Below are positions 1-5,604 of a stretch of 8,832 nt of DNA, one piece after another. The stretch is from an uncultured bacterium (GTDB lineage Bacteria > Bacillota > Clostridia > Oscillospirales > Acutalibacteraceae): NCBI GenBank assembly GCA_905215055.1, contig CAJMOH010000077.1, positions 1-8,832 on the forward strand, read 5' to 3'. The position numbers and the translations under genes are program-made. Below the pieces are notes generated by a model. The model had not been told where the DNA came from. It did not search any database and saw only the letters and a program-made list of their open reading frames with translations. The stretch's first letter is position 1; each line of letters opens with the position of its first letter.

Positions 1-2
1 CC

Positions 3-260
3 TGGGTGATCAATCACTCCGGCTGGGATGTGGGCCGCCTGGGGGCCCAGGGGCTCTACAACATCTCCACCCCCACCAGCGCGCCCCGCCCCGGCGATCT
101 GGTCTTTTTTGAGGGTACCTATGATACAAGCGGCGTTTCCCACTGTGGTATCTATGTGGGGGACGGGATGATGATCCATGCGGGCGATCCCATCAGCTAC
201 GCGAATTTGAATACAAGCTACTGGCAGTCCCATTTCTACGCCTACGGGCGTTTACCATGA
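3..260 (+). CDS. NlpC/P60-type cell-wall endopeptidase, C-terminal part
   Basis: This is the last 85 or so codons of a gene cut by the left edge of the window; the frame is open from base 3. The visible part matches the second half of an NlpC/P60 cysteine peptidase: a PGDLVFF strand, then SHCGIYVG, which carries the expected catalytic histidine, then MMIHAG, which carries the expected third polar residue. The catalytic cysteine should lie upstream, outside the window. In Tn916/Tn1549-type elements such proteins (often lysozyme plus NlpC/P60, CwlT-like) open peptidoglycan locally for the conjugation channel. The following DUF4315 gene starts 13 nt after the stop, with its own Shine-Dalgarno GGAGGT, which fits one operon. 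Family assignment is fairly sure; the full architecture cannot be seen. Confidence 0.85.
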   Translation, partial: WVINHSGWDVGRLGAQGLYNISTPTSAPRPGDLVFFEGTYDTSGVSHCGIYVGDGMMIHAGDPISYANLNTSYWQSHFYAYGRLP

Positions 261-273
261 TTGGAGGTACTCT

Positions 274-525
274 ATGGCGGCAAGCAAAAGCCAAAAAATC
301 CAGGCCGAGATCGAAAAGGTCAAGGCCAAAATCAACGAGCAGCAGGCCCGGCTCAAGGAGCTGGAGAAAAATAAGCTGGAGGCCGAAAACAGCGAGATCG
401 TGGACATCGTGCGGGGCCTGAGCATTTCTTTGGAGGAGCTGCCCCTGGTGCTTCAGCAGCTCCGGGAGGGCACCTCTGGACAAAGTGTCCAGAAGTCGGG
501 GCCTGCGGAAAAGGAGGAAAACTGA
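274..525 (+). CDS. DUF4315 family protein of conjugative elements
   Basis: The product is an 83-residue acidic/basic protein. Residues 1-40 form a Lys/Glu/Gln-rich helix likely to be a coiled coil (KIQAEIEKVKAKINEQQ). Then comes EIVDIVRGLSISLEEL, which matches the conserved core of DUF4315, a small family found between the NlpC/P60 and DUF4366 genes of CTn/Tn1549-like elements. The biochemical role is unknown. Start ATG 274 follows GGAGGT (263-268). The length is normal for the family. The odd part is the C-terminus: codons 67-75 (TSGQSVQKS) are encoded by one copy of the dispersed 25-bp palindrome (472-496), so the repeat is translated here. The stop is 2 nt before the DUF4366 start. Confidence 0.85.
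   Translation: MAASKSQKIQAEIEKVKAKINEQQARLKELEKNKLEAENSEIVDIVRGLSISLEELPLVLQQLREGTSGQSVQKSGPAEKEEN
472..496. repeat. Dispersed palindrome, copy 1 (within DUF4315 coding sequence)
   Basis: The left arm is ACCTCTGGACA (472-482), the spacer is AAG, and the right arm is TGTCCAGAAGT (486-496). There is a single arm mismatch. The copy is the exact reverse complement of copy 2. It lies at the 3' end of the DUF4315 gene, 31 nt before the DUF4366 start. Confidence 0.9.
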
Positions 526-527
526 AT

Positions 528-1253
528 ATGAAACGATGGAAGTCTTTGACGGCGGCGCTCTGCGCCGCTGTTCTTTTATGCGGATTTACCGCTGTCCCGG
601 CCTATGCCTACGCGGACGGCGGGGCGGGCTCCAATCACGGCGATCCCACAATGGAAACCCCGGCCCCGGAGCCTACCATAGAGCCGGGCCAGGGCTTTTC
701 GGAGGAGGGCGGCTTTGTGACCCGCGACCTGCTCTATGACGAGAACACCAATAAGCAGTTTATCACCGTCCAGACCAGCGGCGGGGCCACCTTCTATCTC
801 GTCATTGACTACGACAAGCCCGTGGACGAGGAGGGCGAACAATATGAAACCTACTTCCTGAACCTGGTGGACGAGGCCGACCTGCTGGCCGCTGTGAAAG
901 CTGCGGGGGTGGAGCTTCCGGCCTGCACCTGCGGGGAAAAGTGCGCTGTGGGCGCCATTGACACGGCCTGCCCGGTTTGCTCCATCAGTATGGCCGACTG
1001 CGCCGGGGTGGAGCCGGAGCCTGCGGAAACCGAGGAACCTGCGGAAGAGCCGGAAACAGGCGGCAGCATGGGGACGCTCCTGCTCATCCTGGCGGTGGCC
1101 GGGATCGGCGGCGGGGCCGCGTTCTATTTCAAGGTGATCCGGCCCAAACAGCAGCAGGCCGCCGAGCCGGAGGAGGACTACGGCGAGGACTATGAGGACG
1201 ACGGCCCGCCCTGGGACGAGGACGAGGAAAACAGCGAGGAGGAGGAAAGATGA
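528..1253 (+). CDS. DUF4366 family membrane-anchored exported protein
   Basis: The product has 241 residues. An N-terminal signal peptide (basic MKRWK, hydrophobic stretch at 7-22, AYA cleavage-like site near 27) is followed by a Pro/Glu-rich linker. The DUF4366 core lies at about 62-122 (FVTRDLLYDENTNKQFITVQ, then FYLVIDYDKP and YETYFLNLVDEADLL). A cysteine-rich stretch has Cys at 133, 135, 139, 148, 151 and 158. A second acidic linker, a transmembrane helix at about 182-202 and a strongly acidic cytosolic tail complete it. It should therefore sit in the membrane with its main domain outside. The family is typical of CTn conjugation modules and its role is unknown; a part in the mating apparatus is inferred from position. 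AAGGAGG (511-517) precedes the ATG. The stop overlaps the next start (ATGA). The six-Cys segment could bind metal or form disulfides. Confidence 0.85.
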   Translation: MKRWKSLTAALCAAVLLCGFTAVPAYAYADGGAGSNHGDPTMETPAPEPTIEPGQGFSEEGGFVTRDLLYDENTNKQFITVQTSGGATFYLVIDYDKPVDEEGEQYETYFLNLVDEADLLAAVKAAGVELPACTCGEKCAVGAIDTACPVCSISMADCAGVEPEPAETEEPAEEPETGGSMGTLLLILAVAGIGGGAAFYFKVIRPKQQQAAEPEEDYGEDYEDDGPPWDEDEENSEEEER

Positions 1254-1423
1254 ATTTTACCAATAGTCCCTACGAAAAAATGATGAAGCAGAGGCCCCGG
1301 CCCCTGGCCCCCTCCGTCCCCAAAGCGCCCAGGGGCTCCCGGTGCTCCGGGTGCCCCTACTGGCGGGGGATCGGCTGTGTGTCCTGCTACCGGGAACTTT
1401 TGAAAGCCCCTGCCGGGAGGTGA
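1250..1423 (+). CDS. Small cysteine-rich protein (57 aa), CTn accessory
   Basis: This is a short gene whose ATG overlaps the DUF4366 stop by four bases (ATGA), which signals translational coupling. The Shine-Dalgarno is the GGAGGAGGAAAG just upstream, inside the DUF4366 tail. The first half of the product is basic and proline-rich; the second half has C32-x2-C35 and C43-x2-C46 (CSGCPYWRGIGCVSCY), a four-Cys arrangement that could bind one zinc ion or an iron-sulfur centre. Its 3' end holds the Shine-Dalgarno GGGAGGTGA of the next gene, again with a few bases between stop and start. I do not recognise a named family. Its position, codon use and coupling support it as real. Pairing with the cysteine-rich VLP gene suggests a related function, which is inference. 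Confidence 0.7.
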   Translation: MNFTNSPYEKMMKQRPRPLAPSVPKAPRGSRCSGCPYWRGIGCVSCYRELLKAPAGR

Positions 1424-1427
1424 TGGG

Positions 1428-1781
1428 GTGGCCCGCGAACTGACCCGCAAGGAAAAATCCGCTATCCGCGCCCTGGTGGTGAAGTGGTGCGCCAACTATG
1501 ACAAGGAATATGGGTGCCTGCCGCTGGAGTGCGAATGTTATATGTTCGGCAAATGCTGGACGGGGGCCTATTGCCGCTACTTCCGGGAGGCCGTCCTGCC
1601 CCTTGACCCGGCGCTAGAGGCCGCCCTGCTGACTGAGGGGCCCAGGCCGGAGTTTAAGCCCTGCCCCATCTGCGGCGGGGCCGTCCCCGTGGATGGGCGC
1701 ATGGCCTACTGCTCCGAGTCCTGCGCCCGGATCGCCCTGCGGCGGCAAAAGCGGGAGTATATGCGGAAAAGACGGAGGTGA
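1428..1781 (+). CDS. Cysteine-rich VLP protein
   Basis: The product has 117 residues and matches the Cys-rich VLP family of CTn/Tn1549-like elements: LTRKEKSAIRALVVKWCANYD, then a cluster of Cys at 21, 30, 35, 37, 43 and 49 around CLPLECECYMFGKCW. A second module has C79-x2-C82 and C95-x3-C99, a zinc-ribbon-like pattern (CPICGG ... YCSESCA). The tail (RRQKREYMRKRRR) is very basic, which could bind nucleic acid. The function is not known. The start is GTG at 1428, 7 nt after the GGAGG core of GGGAGGTGA (1415-1423). The nearby ATG at 1423 is in another frame and stops at once. A zinc-dependent DNA-binding or regulatory role is an inference from the basic tail and metal ligands. Confidence 0.85.
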   Translation: MARELTRKEKSAIRALVVKWCANYDKEYGCLPLECECYMFGKCWTGAYCRYFREAVLPLDPALEAALLTEGPRPEFKPCPICGGAVPVDGRMAYCSESCARIALRRQKREYMRKRRR

Positions 1782-1783
1782 TG

Positions 1784-1897
1784 TGTGGAAAATTAGGCCC
1801 CGGAAAACCCGCTGATCACAAGGCTTTCCGGGGCCGGTTTTGGGGTGGGCCGTATGTTTCTTTGGCCTACCCCCGTTTTAGCCAAATGCTTTCCACA
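1784..1897. other. Branched inverted-repeat region, possible structured RNA
   Basis: The gap of about 190 nt between the VLP gene and the next gene holds three nested or adjacent stems. An outer stem pairs TGTGGAAA (1784-1791) with TTTCCACA (1890-1897). Inside it are GGCCCCGGAAA (1796-1806) with its exact complement at 1825-1835, and GGGGTGGGCC (1842-1851) with GGCCTACCCC (1864-1873, one G-T pair). Together they would make a three-way junction. There is no clear U-run, so it is not a simple terminator. I do not recognise a named RNA family. A cis-acting DNA site is also possible. Confidence 0.5.
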
Positions 1898-1910
1898 TCC
1901 CCACGCTGTC

Positions 1911-1935
1911 ACTTCTGGACACTTTGTCCAGAGGT
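1911..1935. repeat. Dispersed palindrome, copy 2
   Basis: The left arm is ACTTCTGGACA (1911-1921), the spacer is CTT, and the right arm is TGTCCAGAGGT (1925-1935), with one G-T pair in RNA. It lies just after the branched structure and 36 nt before the proposed CTG start of the next gene. It is identical to copy 1 in the opposite orientation. Confidence 0.9.
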
Positions 1936-1970
1936 GGCGGCCTATTTGATTATGACAAGGAGGCGGTATT

Positions 1971-2753
1971 CTGGAAGAAAATCAAGGCTATGTGATACGC
2001 CACACGATCCTGTTTGACAACAAATGTGGCTTTGTGCTGGGGGAAAACCCCAAGGCTCCAAACCCCTATGTAACATGGCAATTCAACGAGCAGGACGGGC
2101 ACCGGGACTTCTTTTGGGGCCACTATCACAACGAGCCGGATATGGCAGAACGGGATTTTCACAATCGGGCTGAGGACTATCAGCGGCGCTATCATGTGTT
2201 TGAGGTAGAGCAGGCCCCGGACAAGGAAACCTACAAATACTACTCCACCCAGCGGCCCATCGACATCGGCACCTACCCGAACAGCTACTTTAACCGTCCT
2301 GTCCACATGGATTTATATTTCACCCGCCTGGAAGTGACGGGTGAGGCGTTCCAGGCGTGTGGTGCCATCACCTATGCCCAGCCGCTGACTGAGCGGGAAA
2401 TGCAGGATTATGAACTGCGGCCCTCCCGTGAAAATCTGGACATCCGGCGGCAGATGGATGCCCAGGCCCAGGTGGTAGGCAAATGGGAGGACGCCCACCA
2501 TGTCCCGGAACAAAGGCGGCTGACCTGGTTTTATCCCGACTTTGGCAGCTATGTGGCGAAAGAGTATGTCACCCCGGAGCAGCTTACCGCCCGCGCCCGT
2601 GGGGTGGAGCGTCAAGTAGCAGCTAAGGCCCACAAACAGGCGAAAGAAAAACAGCCGATTGCCGAACAAATCAAGGCCGCCCAGCGGGAGGCCCTGGAGC
2701 ACCGGGAGCCGGAGGCTCCAAAAAAGAAAGCCCCCGATAGGGGCGAGCGTTAG
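1971..2753 (+). CDS. CTn accessory protein of YKYYSTQRP/DUF4316-like type
   Basis: The product has 260 residues if it starts at CTG 1971, or 253 from GTG 1992. CTG is preferred because AAGGAGG (1957-1963) sits 7 nt upstream and the extra residues EENQGY continue naturally into VIRHTILFDNKCGF. The next upstream in-frame stop is TGA at 1953-1955. The motifs FDNKCGFVLGENPKAPNPYVTWQF, WGHY and KYYSTQRPIDIGTYP recur, as I remember them, in hypothetical or DUF4316/YodL-like proteins of Clostridia conjugative elements; this naming is uncertain. The C-terminal 70 residues form a charged Lys/Glu/Gln helix, likely a coiled coil. There is no signal peptide or membrane segment, so it should be cytosolic. 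The function is unknown. It lies directly before the mobilisation genes, ending 11 nt before the next start. Confidence 0.7.
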   Translation: MEENQGYVIRHTILFDNKCGFVLGENPKAPNPYVTWQFNEQDGHRDFFWGHYHNEPDMAERDFHNRAEDYQRRYHVFEVEQAPDKETYKYYSTQRPIDIGTYPNSYFNRPVHMDLYFTRLEVTGEAFQACGAITYAQPLTEREMQDYELRPSRENLDIRRQMDAQAQVVGKWEDAHHVPEQRRLTWFYPDFGSYVAKEYVTPEQLTARARGVERQVAAKAHKQAKEKQPIAEQIKAAQREALEHREPEAPKKKAPDRGER

Positions 2754-2764
2754 GAGGTATGTGT

Positions 2765-2920
2765 ATGGAAAAACAGAGGGAACAGGATCGGGCCGACCTG
2801 GAAATGAAAAGGCTGTGCGGCGTGTTTGGCTCCCCCCAGCCCCCGGAGGAGGAAAAGCCGCTGGACAAGGTAAAGGAGCCGCCCCGCCCCTATCGGAGCC
2901 GGGAGCGCGAGGAACGGTGA
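2765..2920 (+). CDS. Small charged protein (51 aa) upstream of mobC
   Basis: This short ORF has ATG 2765 after TTAGGAGGT (Shine-Dalgarno AGGAGG, about 2752-2757). Its last codon and stop (CGG TGA) overlap the GTG start of mobC, a coupled arrangement. The product is highly charged, Glu/Lys/Arg-rich with a proline-rich middle (PPEEEKPLDKVKEPPRPY), and is probably unstructured apart from an N-terminal helix (QREQDRADLEMKRLCGVFG). I do not recognise a family. The clear ribosome site and the tight junctions on both sides support it as real; a role as a mobilisation accessory is inferred only from position. Confidence 0.65.
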   Translation: MEKQREQDRADLEMKRLCGVFGSPQPPEEEKPLDKVKEPPRPYRSREREER

Positions 2921-3267
2921 GCCAGAAAAAGCGCCGCCGCCCTGTCCATCTTCATGTGATGGTGTCCGAGGAGGAGCTGGCGCTGATCCGGGAGCGCATG
3001 GCCGAGGCGGGCGTCCGCAACTTGGGGGCCTATGTGCGGAAAATGGCCCTCAATGGCTATGTGCTCCATGTTGACCTTTCGCCCGTCCGGGAACTGGTAT
3101 CGCTCCAGCGTCGGTGCTCCAATAATCTAAACCAGGTGGCGATCCAGGCCAATACCTACGGCGGCATTTACCCGGAGGAGATCAAGGCCCTCCAGCGGGA
3201 CTATGAAACCCTGTGGGAGCCGCTGTCCGACCTGCTCAAAAAGCTGTCGGCGGTGGTGGAGCTTTAA
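2917..3267 (+). CDS. mobC: Relaxosome accessory protein MobC
   Basis: The product has 116 residues. A basic start (SQKKRRR) leads into a short strand (PVHLHVMVSEEELALIRERMAEAG) and helices typical of the ribbon-helix-helix type DNA-binding fold of MobC proteins. Residues 64-97 (RRCSNNLNQVAIQANTYGG ... EEIKALQRDYE) are the conserved MobC signature. MobC binds at oriT and helps the relaxase reach the nick site during conjugative transfer. The GTG at 2917 is chosen because it overlaps the previous stop (GTGA) and keeps the basic N-terminal strand; ATG 2959 would cut that strand. The longer open frame upstream of 2917 is an overlap artefact. The relaxase gene lies about 530 nt further on, separated by the CD1845-family gene, its promoter and two palindromes. 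Confidence 0.85.
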   Translation: MSQKKRRRPVHLHVMVSEEELALIRERMAEAGVRNLGAYVRKMALNGYVLHVDLSPVRELVSLQRRCSNNLNQVAIQANTYGGIYPEEIKALQRDYETLWEPLSDLLKKLSAVVEL

Positions 3268-3272
3268 CCCTT

Positions 3273-3297
3273 GCCGGGGAGCGCAACGCTCCCCGGC
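3273..3297 (+). terminator. GC-rich hairpin after mobC, terminator-like without U-run
   Basis: GCCGGGGAGCG (3273-3283) pairs perfectly with 3287-3297 across a CAA loop, 6 nt after the mobC stop. No T-tract follows, so intrinsic termination is uncertain. Its right arm shares bases 3293-3297 with the next hairpin, so the two structures exclude each other. Confidence 0.5.
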
Positions 3298-3341
3298 TGC
3301 CCCGGCTTCTGGACACTTTGCCCAGAGGTGGGGGCAGCCGG
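3293..3341. other. Extended hairpin built around palindrome copy 3
   Basis: CCGGCTGCCCC (3293-3303) pairs with GGGGCAGCCGG (3331-3341), enclosing palindrome copy 3. The whole forms a nearly continuous stem of about 22 pairs with G-T pairs and one mismatch. It competes with the upstream hairpin for 3293-3297. Confidence 0.55.
3305..3329. repeat. Dispersed palindrome, copy 3 (diverged)
   Basis: The left arm is GCTTCTGGACA (3305-3315), the spacer is CTT, and the right arm is TGCCCAGAGGT (3319-3329). It is the most diverged copy, with one internal mismatch (A3313 against C3321) and G-T pairs. It lies in the gap after mobC. Confidence 0.8.
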
Positions 3342-3349
3342 AGTCATCC

Positions 3350-3378
3350 TTGTTGGCCCCCTCTTACTGAGTTATAAT
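3350..3378 (+). promoter_or_regulatory. Likely sigma-A promoter of the CD1845-family gene
   Basis: TTGTTG (3350-3355) and a perfect TATAAT (3373-3378) are separated by 17 nt. The local sequence is AT-rich in an otherwise GC-rich region. Initiation would fall near 3385, giving a short leader before the AGGAGGT of the next gene. Confidence 0.6.
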
Positions 3379-3423
3379 ATACATATAGAGGCAAATAGCA
3401 AACTTTTGTAGGAGGTATGAACC

Positions 3424-3714
3424 ATGCGTATCATTTTGAAAATCATCGCGGCCCCCTTTGTTCTGGCGCTGATCCTCGCTGTGGCGGTGCTCTCGTTCCT
3501 CTCCTGCATCGCAGGGGCGCTCTGCTGGCTGGCGTGTACGGTTTTCGTTCTGCTGGCGGCCTGCGGTTTTTTCGCAGGGCTGCATACCGGGTGTATTGCC
3601 ATGCTGGTGCTGGCGTTTTTGGTTTCCCCCTTTGGGCTCCCGGCCATCGGGGAGTGGCTGCTGGAGCGCCTGTATGGGGTGAAATACGCTTTGCAGGATT
3701 TTATGTTTAGCTGA
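3424..3714 (+). CDS. CD1845 family small membrane protein
   Basis: The product has 96 residues, with hydrophobic segments at about 4-27, 28-52 and 57-79, then a short amphipathic tail (FGLPAIGEWLLERLYGVKYALQDFM). This matches the CD1845 family of small membrane proteins seen in CTn-type conjugative elements, which share the SPFGLPAIGEWL-like motif. The exact role is unknown; it should sit in the cytoplasmic membrane. AGGAGGT (3410-3416) lies 7 nt before ATG 3424; the ATG at 3417 is in a frame giving an implausible protein. It has its own promoter upstream. The stop codon overlaps an ATG (TGATG) that opens the long frame leading into the relaxase. Confidence 0.8.
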   Translation: MRIILKIIAAPFVLALILAVAVLSFLSCIAGALCWLACTVFVLLAACGFFAGLHTGCIAMLVLAFLVSPFGLPAIGEWLLERLYGVKYALQDFMFS

Positions 3715-3716
3715 TG

Positions 3717-3741
3717 ACCTCTGGACACTTTGTCCAGAAGT
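3717..3741. repeat. Dispersed palindrome, copy 4
   Basis: The left arm is ACCTCTGGACA (3717-3727), the spacer is CTT, and the right arm is TGTCCAGAAGT (3731-3741). It begins 3 nt after the CD1845-family stop codon and 60 nt before the proposed relaxase start. Confidence 0.9.
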
Positions 3742-3743
3742 GC

Positions 3744-3775
3744 CGGGCGGCGGGGATTTTCCCGTCGCCCGCTTT
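3744..3775 (+). terminator. Hairpin with short T-run between palindrome copy 4 and relaxase
   Basis: CGGGCGGCGGG (3744-3754) pairs with CCCGTCGCCCG (3761-3771, one G-T pair) across a six-base loop, followed by CTTTTC. It could act as a weak intrinsic terminator or attenuator in the leader of the relaxase gene. It also argues that this stretch is not coding, although the frame is open through it. Confidence 0.45.
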
Positions 3776-3800
3776 TCGTCTATCTGGAGGAGGTGAGCCT

Positions 3801-5222
3801 ACGGCCACAACACGCTTGATCACCCACCATATCAGCAAGGGGGAAACTGTTGCCCAATCGCTGAAAGACCGTTTCGACTACGGCCAAAACCCGGAGAAAA
3901 CCCAAGGCGGGGAGCTCATTTCCGCCTATGAGTGCGACCACCGCACAGCCGATGCCGAGTTTCTGCTGGCAAAGGCAAAGTACAAAGCCGTCACGGGCCG
4001 GGAGCAGCGGCGGGATGCGGATGTGCTGTGCTATCAGATCCGGCAGTCCTTCCGTCCTGGAGAGATCACCCCGGAGGAGGCAAACCGGGTGGGCTATGAA
4101 ACGGCTATGCGCTGGACAAAGGGGAAGCACGCCTTTTTCGTTGCCACCCATACAGACCGCCAGCACATCCATAATCACATTTACTACAATTCCACCACCC
4201 TGGACTATACCGGAAAATTCCGGGATTTTTTCAGATCGGCGGCAGCCCTGCGGCGGCTCTCTGACCGGGTATGCCTGGAGCATGATCTGTCTGTGATCCA
4301 AAACCCGAAGCTCCACAGCAAGGGCCGCTTTCTCCACTACGGCCAATGGATCGGGGAACGCCCGCCCTCGGCCCAGCAGCGGGTGCGGCTGGCTATCGTG
4401 GAGGCCCTGGGGAAACAGCCCGCCGACTTTGCGGCGTTCCTGCGGCTCATGGAGGAGTCCGGCTTTGCGGTGAAGCATGGCCGAGGCGGGGTGATCTCAT
4501 TCCTGGCCCCTGGGCAGGATAAGCCCACCCGCCTGCGCTCGTCCACCCTGGGCCTGGGCTTTGACCCGGAGGACATCCGGGCGGTGATCGCCGGGGAGCG
4601 CCCGATCCCGGAGCTGCCAAAGGATGGCCCGCCCCCGCCCCGGCGCGTCGATCTCATCATCGACATTCAAAATCGGCTGGCCCAGGGCAAAGGCCCGGCC
4701 TATGAACGGTGGGCGAAGGTCTACAACCTCAAACAGATGGCCGCCGCGCTCCTGTATCTCCGGGAGCATGGGCTGACCGACTATGCGGCGCTGGAGGCCA
4801 CCACCGAGGCGGCGGTGGATCGCTTTCACACCCTGGCCGGGGAGCTGCGGGACACCGAGGCCGCCCTCTCCCATACTTCCCAGCTCATGGGGGCGGTGGT
4901 GCAGTACGCAAAGACGAGGCCCGTGTTTGACGGCTACAAGGCGGCCCGGTATTCTAAAAAATATCTGGCCCAGCACGAGGCGGAGCTTTCTGACTATCGG
5001 GCGGCAAAGGCCGCCATGAGTGAGCTTTTGGACGGGGCAAAACTCCCAAAGATGGACGCGCTGAAAAAGCGGCGGCGTGAGCTCTCTGAAAAGAAAAAGG
5101 CCCTCTATGCCGAGTACCGCAAAGCCCAGGCGGATATGCGTGAGGCTGTGGCGGTCAAGGGCAACATCGACTTCCTGCGCTGCTATCCAGAAGGGCGGGA
5201 AGATAAGGCCCAGGAGCGGTAG
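3801..5222 (+). CDS. MobA/MobL-family (MOBP-like) relaxase, probable ACG start
   Basis: The product has 473 residues from ACG 3801. Relaxases nick oriT, attach to the 5' end through a tyrosine and lead the strand to the recipient. Visible motifs: DYGQNPEKT with Tyr27 as the likely catalytic tyrosine, and HTDRQHIHNHI (117-127) with the metal-binding histidine triad of the HxDxxHxHNH type. The C-terminal third is helical and highly charged (KKRRRELSEKKKALYAEYRKAQ). Relatives, as I remember them, begin MATTRL; here the same position reads ACG-GCC-ACA-ACA, preceded by a perfect AGGAGGTGA (3788-3796). The open frame reaches back to ATG 3714, but those 29 codons consist of a palindrome and a hairpin and lack a ribosome site. 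So the start is probably ACG, or a lost ATG. The family call is sure; the start is less so. Confidence 0.85.
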   Translation, partial: TATTRLITHHISKGETVAQSLKDRFDYGQNPEKTQGGELISAYECDHRTADAEFLLAKAKYKAVTGREQRRDADVLCYQIRQSFRPGEITPEEANRVGYETAMRWTKGKHAFFVATHTDRQHIHNHIYYNSTTLDYTGKFRDFFRSAAALRRLSDRVCLEHDLSVIQNPKLHSKGRFLHYGQWIGERPPSAQQRVRLAIVEALGKQPADFAAFLRLMEESGFAVKHGRGGVISFLAPGQDKPTRLRSSTLGLGFDPEDIRAVIAGERPIPELPKDGPPPPRRVDLIIDIQNRLAQGKGPAYERWAKVYNLKQMAAALLYLREHGLTDYAALEATTEAAVDRFHTLAGELRDTEAALSHTSQLMGAVVQYAKTRPVFDGYKAARYSKKYLAQHEAELSDYRAAKAAMSELLDGAKLPKMDALKKRRRELSEKKKALYAEYRKAQADMREAVAVKGNIDFLRCYPEGREDKAQER

Positions 5223-5243
5223 CGCCGGGGCCGCAGACAATAA

Positions 5244-5272
5244 GGACTTCTGGACAAAGTGTCCAGAAGTCC
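5244..5272. repeat. Dispersed palindrome, copy 5 (longest, perfect)
   Basis: The arms are perfect over 13 bp: GGACTTCTGGACA (5244-5256) and its complement at 5260-5272, with spacer AAG. It begins 22 nt after the relaxase stop and precedes a cluster of other inverted repeats. Confidence 0.9.
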
Positions 5273-5274
5273 AG

Positions 5275-5378
5275 CGGGTTTGGGGAGCTCCCCAACAAGC
5301 ATTTTTGCGGGGCTACCGGCCACGCAAAAATAGCAGGTGTGGGCACACCTGCCCTGCTTGCCGTTTCGTGCAAACCCG
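5275..5378. other. Inverted-repeat cluster after the relaxase; structured RNA or cis site
   Basis: CGGGTTTG (5275-5282) pairs with CAAACCCG (5371-5378) and encloses several further repeats. These are a perfect 16-bp palindrome (5280-5295, arm TTGGGGAG), a long hairpin with TTTTTGCG (5302-5309) against CGCAAAAA (5323-5330) and an inner GGC/GCC pair, and a 9-bp inverted repeat GCAGGTGTG with its complement (5333-5352). The elements overlap slightly at their edges, so not all can form at once. No coding potential is convincing here. Candidates are an oriT-type site, a structured RNA or a transcript-end region; none can be chosen from sequence alone. Confidence 0.5.
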
Positions 5379-5433
5379 AAAAACAGGCGCTTTGGAGCGG
5401 ATAGTGCAGGGGGCGAACATTCCAAAAAGAATA

Positions 5434-5462
5434 TTGCCATACTTCAAATGTTCTGCTATAAT
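5434..5462 (+). promoter_or_regulatory. Strong sigma-A promoter upstream of the leader ORF
   Basis: TTGCCA (5434-5439) and a perfect TATAAT (5457-5462) are spaced by 17 nt. Transcription should start near 5469 and run through the leader ORF, the AAGC tract and the terminator toward the polyimmunity gene. It lies where composition changes from GC-rich to AT-rich. Confidence 0.7.
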
Positions 5463-5501
5463 GTCTATAAATAACTTTTCAAAAAGGGGTTGACAAGCAA
5501 C

Positions 5502-5594
<93 letters not shown>

Positions 5595-5604
5595 CATCGG
5601 GCTT

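Noticed and set aside
1778..2017. 79-codon open frame spanning the gap before the accessory gene
   Set aside because: It consists of the inverted-repeat region and palindrome copy 2, has no conserved-looking sequence and overlaps the next gene in another frame.
3714..3800. 29-codon N-terminal extension of the relaxase
   Set aside because: It encodes only a palindrome and a hairpin, lacks a ribosome site despite the TGATG overlap, and the conserved N-terminus begins after it.
4112..4124. CTGGACAAAG in the relaxase gene as a seventh palindrome copy
   Set aside because: Only one arm matches and no complementary arm follows; it encodes ordinary relaxase residues.
5077..5493. 138-codon open frame across the relaxase end and the following gap
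   Set aside because: It is a shadow of the relaxase frame that continues through inverted repeats; no start signal or recognisable domain.
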